This document shows positions 26,316-35,409 of a stretch of 64,000 bases of DNA, piece after piece. Both the position numbers and the translations under genes were made by a program. The first letter of the stretch is position 1; each line of letters starts with the position of its first letter. Origin of the DNA: Alphaproteobacteria bacterium (GTDB taxonomy: Bacteria > Pseudomonadota > Alphaproteobacteria > UBA3830); contig JAGCFW010000003.1 in NCBI GenBank assembly GCA_017649895.1, forward strand, positions 62,001 through 126,000. The letters are read 5' to 3'. The notes below the pieces were generated by a model, which worked only from the letters and a program-made list of their open reading frames with translations, was not told the origin of the DNA and made no database searches.

Positions 26316-26987
26316 ATGAATTCTCTGTGGTATTTGGAAAACAACGTTAGCCCCGATGATTGTATTGGCATAGACGAAGTCGGGCGCGGACCTCTGGCCG
26401 GACCTGTCGTGACAGCCGCCGTGTGGGTTAGCGCAGAAGGAATTGCATTGATCGAGAAAGACGAGATAGTGGTGAGAGATTCCAAAAAGCTATCGCACAG
26501 ACAGAGAAAAAAAGTTTTGGATTGGATCGCCAAACAGCCGGAGAAAATTCTGAAATATTCCATCGGAACGGCATCCGTCGACGAAATCGATTCGTTGAAC
26601 ATTCTGCAGGCGACTTTTTTGGCAATGCAACGAGCTTATTCTTCATTGAATTTAACAAAACCGCTCACTTTGGTTGACGGAAATAAAGCTCCGATTTTGG
26701 AAAATACTCAGGTGCGAACAATCGTAAAGGGAGACGATACCGTTATGTCCATCGCGCTGGCTTCAATCATTGCCAAAGAACACCGAGACAATATCATGAA
26801 GGAGCTGGACAAAAAATACCCGCAATACGGCTGGGACACAAATGTCGGTTACGGATCGAAACGACATATCTATGCTATTATTCAATATGGAGCAACGCCG
26901 CACCACAGAAAAACTTTCGCTCCAGTGAAGGACCTGGATGCTGCCAATAAAGAAATGTCAAAATTGATTTCTTCGGTCGCTAAGTGA
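26316..26987 (+). CDS. rnhB: ribonuclease HII
   Basis: A 223-residue nuclease that cuts the RNA strand of RNA-DNA hybrids and removes misincorporated ribonucleotides. The conserved motif IGIDEVGRGPLAGP provides catalytic Asp20-Glu21, VDGN provides Asp121, and SIIAKEHRD and YGSKRH follow. Length is typical. The last eight bases overlap the 3' end of the glycosyltransferase gene on the opposite strand. A good promoter lies immediately upstream. Confidence 0.96.
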   Translation: MNSLWYLENNVSPDDCIGIDEVGRGPLAGPVVTAAVWVSAEGIALIEKDEIVVRDSKKLSHRQRKKVLDWIAKQPEKILKYSIGTASVDEIDSLNILQATFLAMQRAYSSLNLTKPLTLVDGNKAPILENTQVRTIVKGDDTVMSIALASIIAKEHRDNIMKELDKKYPQYGWDTNVGYGSKRHIYAIIQYGATPHHRKTFAPVKDLDAANKEMSKLISSVAK

Positions 26988-27954
26988 TCGAATTGATTTT
27001 TTTGATGTCATACTGCAGATAGTGCAGCTTTTTGATTTCAATTCTGGCTTGGGAGAGGCTATCCAGTATCATTCCACAAGTCAGACTCAGGAACGAAATC
27101 ATCATAATTCCCGTGGACAGCACCGCCGTCGGCAACCTCGGAACTAGCCCTGTCTCCAAAAAAGTGGAAAAAACGGGATATGCCAGTACAAGCGCCAACA
27201 AAAACAGCATCAGAGATATCGACCCGAAAAACAGCAGCGGCCTATTCTCCTTCAGCAACCTGACTATGCTCCACAATATTTTGAATCCGTCCTTAAACGT
27301 ATTTAACTTGCTGTGGGAATTTTCCGGTCGCTCGTGATAATCGGAATCAACCTCGGCACACGGCAATGACAGGGTAAGCGCGTGGATCGACAGCTCCGCC
27401 TCGATATCAAATCCGTTGGACGTAATCGGAAAAGTCTTGACGAACCTCTTGGAAAAAGCGCGATATCCCGAAAAAATGTCCTTGAACTCGCTGTTGAACA
27501 GCAGTTTCAGAGTAAAATTGAACAATTTGTTTCCCCACTTGTGTCCTGCAGGATAAGCCTTGTCGGAAATCTCGTTTCGCGCCGCAACCACCATGTCCAT
27601 TTGCTCGTCGCGGATGAGGTCCAGCATTTTCACGGCATCCTCGGGTGAATAAGTATTGTCGCCGTCCACCATGATGTACATATCAGCGTTTATGTCGGAA
27701 AACATTTTGCGAACGACATTTCCCTTCCCTCTTTTTCTGGATTTCACGACCACCGCCCCCGCCCTTTCGGCTTCCGCAAAAGTGTTGTCGGTGGAGCAAT
27801 TGTCATAAACATAGACCGTCGCTCTCGGAAGGACTTTTTTGAAATTTCTTACAACGTCAAATATCGTGCTTTCCTCGTTAAAACATGGAATAAGCACTGC
27901 GACAGAAGGTATTTTTATCAGCATTGCGTCGTTAAAACTGTTTCGCTCAATCAT
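26980..27954 (-). CDS. family 2 glycosyltransferase (polyprenyl-phosphate type)
   Basis: A 324-residue membrane-linked glycosyltransferase. The GT-A domain has VAVLIPCFNEESTI at the N-terminus and the DxD motif within MVDGDNTYSPED; it is followed by SGYRAFSKRF. Two C-terminal membrane helices (FGSISLMLFLLALVLAYPV and AVLSTGIMMISFLSLTCGM) resemble enzymes that charge undecaprenyl phosphate with a sugar. ATG 27954 is used because GGAGG stands five bases upstream; the longer frame to 27984 has no site. It probably supplies a sugar for envelope glycan or glycolipid. It stands alone and converges on rnhB with an 8-base overlap. Confidence 0.85.
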   Translation of the reverse strand: MIERNSFNDAMLIKIPSVAVLIPCFNEESTIFDVVRNFKKVLPRATVYVYDNCSTDNTFAEAERAGAVVVKSRKRGKGNVVRKMFSDINADMYIMVDGDNTYSPEDAVKMLDLIRDEQMDMVVAARNEISDKAYPAGHKWGNKLFNFTLKLLFNSEFKDIFSGYRAFSKRFVKTFPITSNGFDIEAELSIHALTLSLPCAEVDSDYHERPENSHSKLNTFKDGFKILWSIVRLLKENRPLLFFGSISLMLFLLALVLAYPVFSTFLETGLVPRLPTAVLSTGIMMISFLSLTCGMILDSLSQARIEIKKLHYLQYDIKKINSIT

Positions 27955-28019
27955 GCGGTCCTCCAATGCTATAAAACCACACAAACGGTTAATAAAAAGT
28001 AAACTGTTTAACGAAACTC

Positions 28020-28048
28020 AAAAACAGGGAGGAGACAAAGTCTCCTCC
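28020..28048 (-). terminator. rho-independent terminator of the 468-residue secreted protein gene
   Basis: A perfect nine-pair stem GGAGGAGAC/GTCTCCTCC with a three-base loop, followed on the minus strand by CTGTTTTTG. It starts about 22 bases after the stop at 28071. Confidence 0.85.
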
Positions 28049-28070
28049 GGGTGAGAAAAGGGGAAACTAA

Positions 28071-29477
28071 TTAAAGATTTCTGACAATTTCGAACAGAAT
28101 CCACGGTTCGGATTCTTTATTATGCTCGTAATCCTTTTCTAATTCTTTAAATGCAGGTTTCAAACCTTTTACAAATTCAGGGTCTTTGAATAGGGCTGAA
28201 TTTTGTGAAACTATTTGTGGAATAGAAAACAGTCTACCATCTCTAATTTGCCCTCCTTTAGCCGAAACTTGAGCAACTATGGCATCACGAACTTTTTTAG
28301 TATAATCGACATTACCAAACGTATCAGTACGAGCTGATAAAATCGATGCAAATATGTCGTCACGAACTAGTTCTTCAGCTCCATTTTTGCTCTTAGCTTT
28401 TATCAGTTGGAAACGCTTATTTATGAAGGAATTCAGCCAAATTTTATCTGTCATATTTATAGTTTCGCCAAGTGCTGAAGCCGTCCTACCATCATCATAG
28501 CTTACCCTATACATTCCTATATAATTTCCATTTGGAGGATAAAAATTTCTGAAAATCTCCTCAGATTTAGGCTGTTTTGTTGAAAGCACGGTTTTAGTCT
28601 CTTTCACTTTTTCTATAACTGTTCTTCCTTTCTCTTTGGATACCTGCCTTTCAACTTCACGCTCTTCCAAAATCCAATTATCAAAGAAATTATCCTTGGT
28701 TACAGGCTTGCCGTTCCGGGTTATGGTTCCGTCAATTGCTGAAACCTTTATGACCGAATCTTTGAAATTGAATTTCCCTTCGGATTGATACGTCTTAATT
28801 ACATCTTCTACGGAATTTTCCGCTTTCGGCACGAAATACAATCCCGATTCATCCACATAAATCAGTCGCTGAACATCATCAGTAAAGCTTCCGACATCTT
28901 CCGAAACTTCATATACCGCAAACGATTGTCTGCCTATCTCGACATTGCGCTCGTTCAGTCCGCAGAAAACACCGTGTTTGTTGTCGCCGATTCTGAGAAT
29001 GATGTAGCAGCTGTTGTCTTTGTTTCTGTACAAAATCACCTTCGGATTTTCCAACTTATCGTAAAACATATCGTTGGCGTAACGGATTTCCGCGATGTCG
29101 TTCCAACATTTAAGATCATCTGTAACAGAAATTATCGTGGTAGGCGTCGCACGCCCTATTTTTGAATTATTTAACGGAACATAATGATATTGCCTATATC
29201 CGTTGCCTTTTATGAACCTGTTTTCCTCAAGTTGCTGAGGATTCGCCTGCATCTGTCCACTCCAGGATTGCTCGAACTGCGATTGCTCCGTTTGAGTTTG
29301 CGCATCTTGATAGGAAACTTTTCCCTTGGAATTGCGTCGGCTGCGAACCTCAGAATTTGCATTATTTCGCTCCGAACTTATGTCTTGCACTGATTCGCCA
29401 AATCCGCCGAACATCCCCCAAGCGCAATCTCCGTACAGCACCGCCGCAATTGAACCTATCAATAAAAATTTGCTCAT
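28071..29477 (-). CDS. secreted protein of unknown function, 468 residues
   Basis: Begins with a signal peptide of about 21 residues (FLLIGSIAAVLYGDCAWG) and a mature chain starting Met22-Phe-Gly-Gly. Residues 30-90 are a polar, glutamine-rich linker; the rest is a mixed alpha/beta body. It contains a lysine/glutamate-rich helix near 280-305 (EEREVERQVSKEKGRTVIEK) and alternates strands such as KVILYRNKDNSCYIILRIGD. No known domain was recognised. AGAGGA seven bases before the ATG supports the start. It has its own promoter with a CtrA-like box and its own terminator, so it is a monocistronic, separately controlled gene. Effector or surface protein is inference. Confidence 0.8.
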   Translation of the reverse strand: MSKFLLIGSIAAVLYGDCAWGMFGGFGESVQDISSERNNANSEVRSRRNSKGKVSYQDAQTQTEQSQFEQSWSGQMQANPQQLEENRFIKGNGYRQYHYVPLNNSKIGRATPTTIISVTDDLKCWNDIAEIRYANDMFYDKLENPKVILYRNKDNSCYIILRIGDNKHGVFCGLNERNVEIGRQSFAVYEVSEDVGSFTDDVQRLIYVDESGLYFVPKAENSVEDVIKTYQSEGKFNFKDSVIKVSAIDGTITRNGKPVTKDNFFDNWILEEREVERQVSKEKGRTVIEKVKETKTVLSTKQPKSEEIFRNFYPPNGNYIGMYRVSYDDGRTASALGETINMTDKIWLNSFINKRFQLIKAKSKNGAEELVRDDIFASILSARTDTFGNVDYTKKVRDAIVAQVSAKGGQIRDGRLFSIPQIVSQNSALFKDPEFVKGLKPAFKELEKDYEHNKESEPWILFEIVRNL

Positions 29478-29571
29478 AATTCTATCCTCTTATTATGCAA
29501 AATTTTTTACAAATAATACCGAAAACACAGCCGAAACACTGAAATGGCAGATCGACTGAACCGATCTGTAC

Positions 29572-29606
29572 TTAATATTACAGAAAAAAGGTTAAGACAA
29601 AGTTAA
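29572..29606 (-). promoter_or_regulatory. promoter with CtrA-like box before the 468-residue secreted protein gene
   Basis: On the minus strand TTAA-CTTTGTC-TTAACC (29606 to 29590) fits the CtrA consensus and overlaps a -35-like TTGTCT (29600-29595). A -10-like TATTAA lies at 29577-29572 after a 17-base spacer. Overlap of box and -35 is the usual geometry of CtrA-activated promoters. Confidence 0.5.
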
Positions 29607-29651
29607 TTTTTTAAAGAAAGCAAAAGATAAGGGAAAAATTTTGCAACACCA

Positions 29652-29680
29652 AAATAAAAAAGCGCCGAATGTCCGACGCT
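29652..29680 (-). terminator. rho-independent terminator of hupB
   Basis: On the minus strand AGCGTC pairs with GGCGCT around an eight-base loop, followed by TTTTTTATTTT. It lies about 25 bases after the hupB stop. Confidence 0.7.
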
Positions 29681-29705
29681 AAATAAAAAAGAAAAGATAC
29701 CGAGA

Positions 29706-29981
29706 CTATGCTCTCACAGCATCTTTCAATGTCTTTCCGACTCTGAACTTCACAGTCTTGGAAGCAGGTACTTTAATCGTCTTTCCTGTTTTGAAATCGC
29801 GTCCCGGTCTTGCGCTTCTTTCAGCAACTTCAAAAGCTCCGAATCCAATAAGATTCACGTTCTCACCCGCAACTAACATCTTCTTGGTAACTTCCATGAA
29901 AGCGTCCAACGCAGCTCCTGCATCTTTTACGCTCAACCCAGCCTCTTCGGCCATGGCTCTTACAAATTCTGTCTTATTCAT
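29706..29981 (-). CDS. hupB: HU-type DNA-binding protein
   Basis: A 91-residue histone-like protein that bends and compacts DNA. The family signature GFGAFEVAERSARPGRDFKTG covers the beta arm with the intercalating proline, and the N-terminal helix pair (NKTEFVRAMAEEAGLS) is intact. AAGGAG nine bases before ATG 29981 supports this start over TTG 29990. Single gene with its own terminator. Sequence alone does not distinguish HU alpha, HU beta and IHF with certainty; the arm sequence favours HU. Confidence 0.93.
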   Translation of the reverse strand: MNKTEFVRAMAEEAGLSVKDAGAALDAFMEVTKKMLVAGENVNLIGFGAFEVAERSARPGRDFKTGKTIKVPASKTVKFRVGKTLKDAVRA

Positions 29982-30120
29982 ACGAAACAACTCCTTACAA
30001 ATTGCCTGAATCCTAGCACAATCAGCGAAAGATCATCAATAGACATTTCCACATTTTTCAGTAAAAACAGAAAAAACAGAGCAACTGTTTCAAAATTGTC
30101 TCAGAAATAGCGATTTCTTT

Positions 30121-30888
30121 TTATATTTGCAGCAATTTCGGAGCCGACGAACTCAGTCCAATGTTGGTCATAATTGCTAAATCTTTCTCGGAACGGATTG
30201 GCTTTCCGCTTTTATCCAAAAGGACTCCGCCGGCTTCTTTTACAAAGAGCATTCCCGCAGCGATATCCCACTCATTTGAATTTGGAGTACTGTAAAGCAC
30301 ATCAAAACGGCCTGCCGCCAAATAAGCCATGTCCAATGTCATCGATCCCGATTTTCTCGTGCTCTGAGTCAATGATTTCGGAGCTCCCGGCAAATTTCCC
30401 AACGAAACCAACAAGTCACCTAATCTGTTTCTATTGGAAACTCGAATCTTGCGATCGTTCAGGTATGCACCGTATCCTTTTTCGGCCCAAAACATCTCAT
30501 TCTTTATGGGATCATAAGTGACGGCAGCAATCACTTCTTCATTTTTCTTCAAAGCGACAGAAATCGCCCAATGAGGAAATCCATGCATGTAGTTAAAAGT
30601 TCCGTCCAGCGGATCTATAACCCATTTGTAAGTCGGATCTTCCCCAACAACCTCTCCCGACTCCTCCGTAATCATAGAGTAGCTTGGCCTTGCGAAAGAA
30701 AGTTCTTTTCTCAGCAGCTTATCCGCTCTCAGATCAGCACTTGTAACGAAGGTTTCGTTTCTCTTTACGGAAACTTGCAAATTTTCCAGTTCGTTGAAAT
30801 CTCGGAGCAATCCCTTGGAGGCTTTCACCACAGCTTTGGTCATGACAGTGATAATCGATGACTGATTTGGTAACTTCACACTGATCAT
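30121..30888 (-). CDS. suhB: inositol monophosphatase family protein
   Basis: A 255-residue magnesium-dependent phosphatase of the SuhB family. The metal-binding motifs are present: EESGEV (Glu), WVIDPLDGTFNY, and WDIAAGMLFVKEAGG near the C-terminus. In E. coli SuhB also joins the rRNA antitermination complex; here its position close to nusG, rpsI and rplM is suggestive only. GGGGGTGTTAA precedes the ATG. It lies 124 bases after rpsI on the same strand. Confidence 0.92.
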   Translation of the reverse strand: MISVKLPNQSSIITVMTKAVVKASKGLLRDFNELENLQVSVKRNETFVTSADLRADKLLRKELSFARPSYSMITEESGEVVGEDPTYKWVIDPLDGTFNYMHGFPHWAISVALKKNEEVIAAVTYDPIKNEMFWAEKGYGAYLNDRKIRVSNRNRLGDLLVSLGNLPGAPKSLTQSTRKSGSMTLDMAYLAAGRFDVLYSTPNSNEWDIAAGMLFVKEAGGVLLDKSGKPIRSEKDLAIMTNIGLSSSAPKLLQI

Positions 30889-31012
30889 TTAACACCCCCT
30901 ATTCTGGAACACGAACAACTCGCTGACCACCCGCAACCTTACTCCCGGGAAAAAAGAAGCTCCCGACCTATAAAAAATCGAAAGCCTCGAAAATTTCGTA
31001 ACGATAAAAATA

Positions 31013-31435
31013 TTATCTCTTTGAGAACTGGAAGCTGCGTCGGGCTTTCATCAACCCATACTTCTTCCTCTCAACGGTACGGCTGTCCCTGGTCATCATA
31101 CCAGCAGATTTCAACGCCGGACGCAAATCAGGCTCATAATCAACTAATGCTCTGCTGATTCCGTGACGAACCGCCCCGGCCTGCCCTGACAATCCACCAC
31201 CGCGAACAGTACAGAACACATCGTAACGACACACTCTATCAGTAACCGAAAACGGCTGCAATACCAAGGTCTGCAAAACCGAACGACCAAAGTACTCTGT
31301 CATTTTACGTCCGTTGACTACGATTTCACCACTTCCCGGCTTCAACCAAACACGGGCAACCGATTCTTTACGACGCCCCGTCCCGTAAGTTCTGCCAAAA
31401 GAATCAACTTTGCTTTCAACTTTCTCTTCTGACAT
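31013..31435 (-). CDS. rpsI: ribosomal protein S9
   Basis: A 140-residue small-subunit protein whose C-terminal tail ([16 protein letters not shown]) reaches the P-site tRNA. The conserved [18 protein letters not shown] opens the globular domain. Two adjacent ATGs exist at 31438 and 31435; the second stands six bases after GAGGAG and is preferred. The gene starts at the rplM stop (TAATG), the usual rplM-rpsI pair. Confidence 0.96.
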   Translation of the reverse strand: MSEEKVESKVDSFGRTYGTGRRKESVARVWLKPGSGEIVVNGRKMTEYFGRSVLQTLVLQPFSVTDRVCRYDVFCTVRGGGLSGQAGAVRHGISRALVDYEPDLRPALKSAGMMTRDSRTVERKKYGLMKARRSFQFSKR

Positions 31436-31437
31436 CA

Positions 31438-31905
31438 TTAACTCCTCTTTACGTTTTTAGAATTCATTGAAGCAATATCCAGCACCTTTGGCTGCTGCCC
31501 GGCATGAGGATGCTCTGCTCCACGATATACTTTTAAATTCTTCAGCATTTGACGACCCAAAGGCCCCTTTGGCAACATCCTTCTGACTGCATTTTCAATA
31601 GCTCTTTCTGGATGAGCACCCATCAAAATATCCTTGAGGCTTCTTTCCTTAATCCCTCCCGGATATCCGGTGTGCCAATAAAACTTGTGATCGTCCAACT
31701 TATTATTTCCCGTCACCTGAACCTTTTCCGCATTGATAACAACAACATTATCGCCGCAATTCATGTTAGGAGAAAACTCCGGCTTATGCTTTCCCCTCAG
31801 ATAAGAGGCAACAACCGCAGACAATCTTCCCAAAATCAAGCCTTCCGCGTCCACAACGAACCAATCTCTCTTAACTTGGCTCTGCTTTAGAGAAAACGTT
31901 CTCAT
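31438..31905 (-). CDS. rplM: ribosomal protein L13
   Basis: A 155-residue large-subunit assembly protein. Conserved text includes [47 protein letters not shown]-like and [24 protein letters not shown] precedes the ATG. It follows nusG by 61 bases on the same strand, whereas rplK normally occupies that place. Confidence 0.97.
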   Translation of the reverse strand: MRTFSLKQSQVKRDWFVVDAEGLILGRLSAVVASYLRGKHKPEFSPNMNCGDNVVVINAEKVQVTGNNKLDDHKFYWHTGYPGGIKERSLKDILMGAHPERAIENAVRRMLPKGPLGRQMLKNLKVYRGAEHPHAGQQPKVLDIASMNSKNVKRS

Positions 31906-31966
31906 ACTCTATCCCTCACTTGCATGTAGTTTATAACAATATTAACTATATTCTTCAACCCTATGT

Positions 31967-32494
31967 CTAAAGAATTTTCTCGACCTGAGCAAAGCCCAAA
32001 TCGACGTTTGTGGATCTTCCGAAAATAGACACAGAAACCTTAACCCTTTCTTTTTCGGGATCGACCTCTTCAATTACTCCCTGGAAAGATGCAAACGGAC
32101 CATCACAAACTGTGACCGCATCTCCGACCTCGTAAGTAACCGTATGCTTAATGTTGTTAGCACTGTCTTCTACTCTCTTCACAATCCTCTGAACTTCTGC
32201 TGTTGAGAGAGGTAACGGCTTCCCTCTTGCACCAAGAAATCCGGAAACTTTTGAAATTCCCCTTACCAAATGCCACGTCTCGTCGGTAAGAGTCATTTGA
32301 ACCAATATATATCCAGGGAAAAACTTTCTTTCACTCTTTACTTTTTCCCCTTTCTTTATCTCGACAACCTCCTCCGTAGGAATCAATATTTCTCCAAACA
32401 TCGAAGACAAATCTCTTTTTTTAGCGGCATCGTATATTGCTTCCAAGACTCTCTGCTCAAATCCTGAATATACGTTAACTACATACCATTTCAT
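31967..32494 (-). CDS. nusG: transcription elongation/antitermination factor NusG
   Basis: A 175-residue factor with an N-terminal NGN domain that binds RNA polymerase (MKWYVVNVYSGFEQRV, RKFFPGYILVQM) and a C-terminal KOW domain (VGDAVTVCDGPFASFQGVIEEV). TAGGAGCGGAATT precedes the ATG. Order tRNA-Trp, secE, nusG is conserved across many bacteria, but the rplKAJL-rpoBC genes that normally follow are absent here. Confidence 0.97.
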   Translation of the reverse strand: MKWYVVNVYSGFEQRVLEAIYDAAKKRDLSSMFGEILIPTEEVVEIKKGEKVKSERKFFPGYILVQMTLTDETWHLVRGISKVSGFLGARGKPLPLSTAEVQRIVKRVEDSANNIKHTVTYEVGDAVTVCDGPFASFQGVIEEVDPEKERVKVSVSIFGRSTNVDLGFAQVEKIL

Positions 32495-32504
32495 AATTCC
32501 GCTC

Positions 32505-32690
32505 CTAAACTCCCAAGATCTTGGTTAGACACCAGACAATGAACGTATCCGTAACAAAAAAGTAAATCATTACGAAAATGATCATCAATATTACTGCAAC
32601 TGTCATTCCCATGGTCTCTTTCTGCGTAGGCCAAGTGACCCTTTGCAACTCTCTCTTTACCTGACTAACAAACTCTGCGGGACTTATCAT
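32505..32690 (-). CDS. secE: preprotein translocase subunit SecE
   Basis: A 61-residue single-span SecE that clamps SecY in the translocon. The amphipathic cytoplasmic helix FVSQVKRELQRVTWPTQKET carries the family signature, followed by one membrane helix (MTVAVILMIIFVMIYFFVTD). GAGAGGTTATAA precedes the ATG. It lies between tRNA-Trp and nusG, the conserved arrangement. Confidence 0.95.
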   Translation of the reverse strand: MISPAEFVSQVKRELQRVTWPTQKETMGMTVAVILMIIFVMIYFFVTDTFIVWCLTKILGV

Positions 32691-32704
32691 TTATAACCTC
32701 TCTA

Positions 32705-32782
32705 TGGCAGGGGCGGAGGGAATCGAACCCCCAACCTGCGGTTTTGGAGACCGCCACTCTAGCCTAATTGAGCTACACCCCT
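32705..32782 (-). tRNA. tRNA-Trp(CCA)
   Basis: A 78-base cloverleaf with encoded CCA. Acceptor AGGGGTG pairs with CGCCCCT, discriminator G. The anticodon stem GCGGT/ACCGC encloses CTCCAAA, giving anticodon CCA. It directly precedes secE, as in many bacteria, and follows ftsZ. Confidence 0.96.
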
Positions 32783-32835
32783 ATAAAACCCTAACATTTC
32801 GCCGTTAAGGTATCATATATTCAAACAAAACACAA

Positions 32836-34200
32836 TTAGGAGTTACGACGTAAAAACGCAGGAATCTCCAAATCTTCTTCCTGTTGCTCCGACACTCTGG
32901 TCACCTGCTGAGCCGAAATCTCCTCATTTCTCTTGGAGGAAAACGTTCTAATCCCCGTTAACCTCTCGAACAATGACCTCTTTTTCTTCGGCTTTTCGTT
33001 GGAAATCACTCCCAGAGTGCGCTCCTGCCCACCTTCAACTCGAGCATTGACAACAACCTTTTCCTGAACTGTCTCGACCTGACCGGCATTCTCATTCGAC
33101 GTAACAGTCTCGGCGGTCTGAGTATTCGCGGAATCTTTCTCTTCCAACTTCATCAACTTCTCTTTTACTGCTTCCGCTTCGATTCCAGTAGCCACAACGG
33201 AAACTCTCATGTGTCCATTCATTTTTTCATCAAAAGTAGAACCAAAAATAATTCTCGCCTCAGGATCTACTTCCTCTCGAATCCTGTTGGCCGCTTCATC
33301 TACTTCATAAAGGGTCATATCGTACCCTCCGGTAATATTGATCAGAATTCCACGAGCACCCTTCATGGAAACATCATCCAGCAAAGGATTGGATATTGCG
33401 GCTTCTGCCGCTTCTATTGCGCGCCTCTCGCCTTCTGCTTCCCCGGTTCCCATCATCGCTTTACCCATTTCGCTCATGACGGTCTTAATATCCGCGAAGT
33501 CCAAATTAATCAAACCAGGCATAACCATCAAATCGGTAACTCCCTGAACACCTGCTCTCAAAACATTGTCCGCCATGCGGAAGGCATCCGCAAATGTCGT
33601 CTTTTCATTCGCAACACGGAACAAATTCTGGTTAGGAATAACGAGCAACGTGTCAACATACTGCTGTAACTCATCAATTCCTTTTTCAGCAAAACGCATC
33701 CTGTTCGTGCCTTCAAAATGAAAAGGTTTCGTAACAACACCGATTGTCAGAATCCCCATTTCTTTAGCTAATCTCGCAACAACAGGAGCCGCTCCGGTAC
33801 CGGTTCCTCCTCCCATTCCTGCGGTAATGAATACCATGTTACTGTTTTTTATATGAGAAACTATATCTTCGATGGCTTCCTCTGCTGCGGCACGTCCTAC
33901 ATCTGGACGAGCTCCCGCGCCCAATCCGCGAGTAATCTCCAATCCCAATTGAATTCTCTTCTCGCAAAGCGACTGCGTAAGGGCCTGAGCATCAGCATTT
34001 GCAACAACAAACTCAACTCCCTTCAGATCAGAATTAATCATGTTATTGACGGCATTACCACCGGCTCCACCAATACCGATCACCGTAATTTTTGGTCTCA
34101 AAAAACTTTCTGAATCGGAAAAAGAATTTTCCGCAAAAAAATCACCCTGCTGACTCTTGTTCTCAGCCACCACATTTTCCGTAACACTCTCTCCAGCCAT
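32836..34200 (-). CDS. ftsZ: cell division protein FtsZ
   Basis: A 454-residue tubulin-like GTPase that forms the division ring. The N-terminal extension (about 35 residues) precedes [17 protein letters not shown]; the tubulin signature [10 protein letters not shown] and the T7 loop ([11 protein letters not shown]) are intact. A variable linker of about 100 residues ends in the conserved peptide [11 protein letters not shown] that binds FtsA. ATG 34200 has GGGGA six bases upstream; an ATG five codons earlier has none. A good promoter is immediately upstream, needed because an unrelated ankyrin gene separates ftsZ from ftsA. Confidence 0.97.
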   Translation of the reverse strand: MAGESVTENVVAENKSQQGDFFAENSFSDSESFLRPKITVIGIGGAGGNAVNNMINSDLKGVEFVVANADAQALTQSLCEKRIQLGLEITRGLGAGARPDVGRAAAEEAIEDIVSHIKNSNMVFITAGMGGGTGTGAAPVVARLAKEMGILTIGVVTKPFHFEGTNRMRFAEKGIDELQQYVDTLLVIPNQNLFRVANEKTTFADAFRMADNVLRAGVQGVTDLMVMPGLINLDFADIKTVMSEMGKAMMGTGEAEGERRAIEAAEAAISNPLLDDVSMKGARGILINITGGYDMTLYEVDEAANRIREEVDPEARIIFGSTFDEKMNGHMRVSVVATGIEAEAVKEKLMKLEEKDSANTQTAETVTSNENAGQVETVQEKVVVNARVEGGQERTLGVISNEKPKKKRSLFERLTGIRTFSSKRNEEISAQQVTRVSEQQEEDLEIPAFLRRNS

Positions 34201-34231
34201 AAAAATTCCCCACACAACAACACGCTGATTT

Positions 34232-34260
34232 ATTCTATAGTACGCCCCCCTGCATTACAA
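34232..34260 (-). promoter_or_regulatory. sigma70-like promoter of ftsZ
   Basis: On the minus strand TTGTAA (34260-34255) and TAGAAT (34237-34232) are separated by 17 bases. It lies about 30 bases before the ftsZ start. Confidence 0.65.
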
Positions 34261-34363
34261 GTTATTTTCGAGACAATTTACGGTTTTTTTAGGGAATTTC
34301 TCACCATCATTTTTTCCCTAAATTATTTTAATAAGTTACATCTGAAATCTTCCGAAACTATGG

Positions 34364-34407
34364 CAAAAACAGATCAAAAGGGAAACAATTAAGTCCCCTG
34401 TTGATCT
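34364..34407 (-). terminator. rho-independent terminator of the ankyrin gene
   Basis: On the minus strand AGATCAA pairs with TTGATCT, with an inner GGGA/TCCC helix, followed by GTTTTTG. It starts about 14 bases after the ankyrin stop and should isolate ftsZ from read-through. Confidence 0.75.
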
Positions 34408-34420
34408 TTGCAAAATTCAG

Positions 34421-35401
34421 CTATCGATAATCGGACTCTCCTACATAATGTACAATAAACTGCTTAGCCCCCGCTGCTTCTAATATTCGGGCAATTTCAT
34501 TAAATCCCCGTATTCGTGCTACCCCTAAAGGAGTACAGTGATCTCCATCTTCCTCATTAACGTTCGCCCCCTTTTCTAGTAACAATTCCACATTGGCTTT
34601 GCTACCCGCATTAACTGCAATGTGTAAGGGGGTCTCCCCATTTTTATTCTTCTTATTAACGTCAAAAGATGGAGTCTTTCCGTCTTCATCCTTCAGGCCC
34701 AACAAATATTTCAAAATATTTACATTATGTCTCCCTGCCGCAATGTGTAAAGCAGTCTCTCCACGCCTATTTTCCTTATGAATATCCACGAATTCTATCA
34801 ATAATTCCAGCATTTTACGCTTATATGCACTAATTGCAAAATACAGAGGGCTATACCCGTTTTCATCTTCTTCATCAATATTCGCATAATTTCTTATCAG
34901 GCATTTCACAATGACCTCATTGTCATTCCCTATCGCAATACGCAAAGGAGTAAATCCTGCCCCACTTTCCGCATTGACATCTGCACCGTGTTCTATCAGA
35001 GACTTCACAATGTCATCGTAATCATATTGGCACGCCCGATGCAAAGCAGAGCATCCGTATTGCCCCTTTTTATTAACATCTGCACCATAATTTATCAGAT
35101 TTTCAGCTAATCTAATTTGTCCATTGATTATCGCGGTAATTAGAGCAGTATTTTCATCATTCCCCTGAAAATCAAGAGCCTCTTTAATCTCCTTTTTTCT
35201 CGATAAATCGAGGTCTTTATCGATCAAAATGCTATCTATTTCTTGTTTTATTTTTGCTATCTTCGTTGTTTCTGTAATATCGGGATCCGATACCATTCTT
35301 AATATCCAGCTGTTTGAATCCGATGAGACATCTCTCTGCAGCATTCCAAAAACGGATGCCAATGTAAATAACACATTTAAGATTACAAAAGATCTTTTCA
35401 T
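34421..35401 (-). CDS. secreted ankyrin-repeat protein
   Basis: A 326-residue exported protein. The signal peptide (SFVILNVLFTLASVFG) appears to end at Gly19 before Met20. Residues about 95-310 form roughly seven ankyrin repeats with the usual TPLHIAVNAGSKANVELLLEKGANVN pattern (split here as three segments), one repeat carrying a short insertion. Ankyrin proteins of intracellular alphaproteobacteria are often host-directed effectors; here export seems to be through Sec to the periplasm or beyond. AAGGGG precedes the ATG by seven bases but lies in an inverted repeat. The gene sits between ftsA and ftsZ and ends in its own terminator. Confidence 0.88.
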   Translation of the reverse strand: MKRSFVILNVLFTLASVFGMLQRDVSSDSNSWILRMVSDPDITETTKIAKIKQEIDSILIDKDLDLSRKKEIKEALDFQGNDENTALITAIINGQIRLAENLINYGADVNKKGQYGCSALHRACQYDYDDIVKSLIEHGADVNAESGAGFTPLRIAIGNDNEVIVKCLIRNYANIDEEDENGYSPLYFAISAYKRKMLELLIEFVDIHKENRRGETALHIAAGRHNVNILKYLLGLKDEDGKTPSFDVNKKNKNGETPLHIAVNAGSKANVELLLEKGANVNEEDGDHCTPLGVARIRGFNEIARILEAAGAKQFIVHYVGESDYR

Positions 35402-35409
35402 TTTACTTT

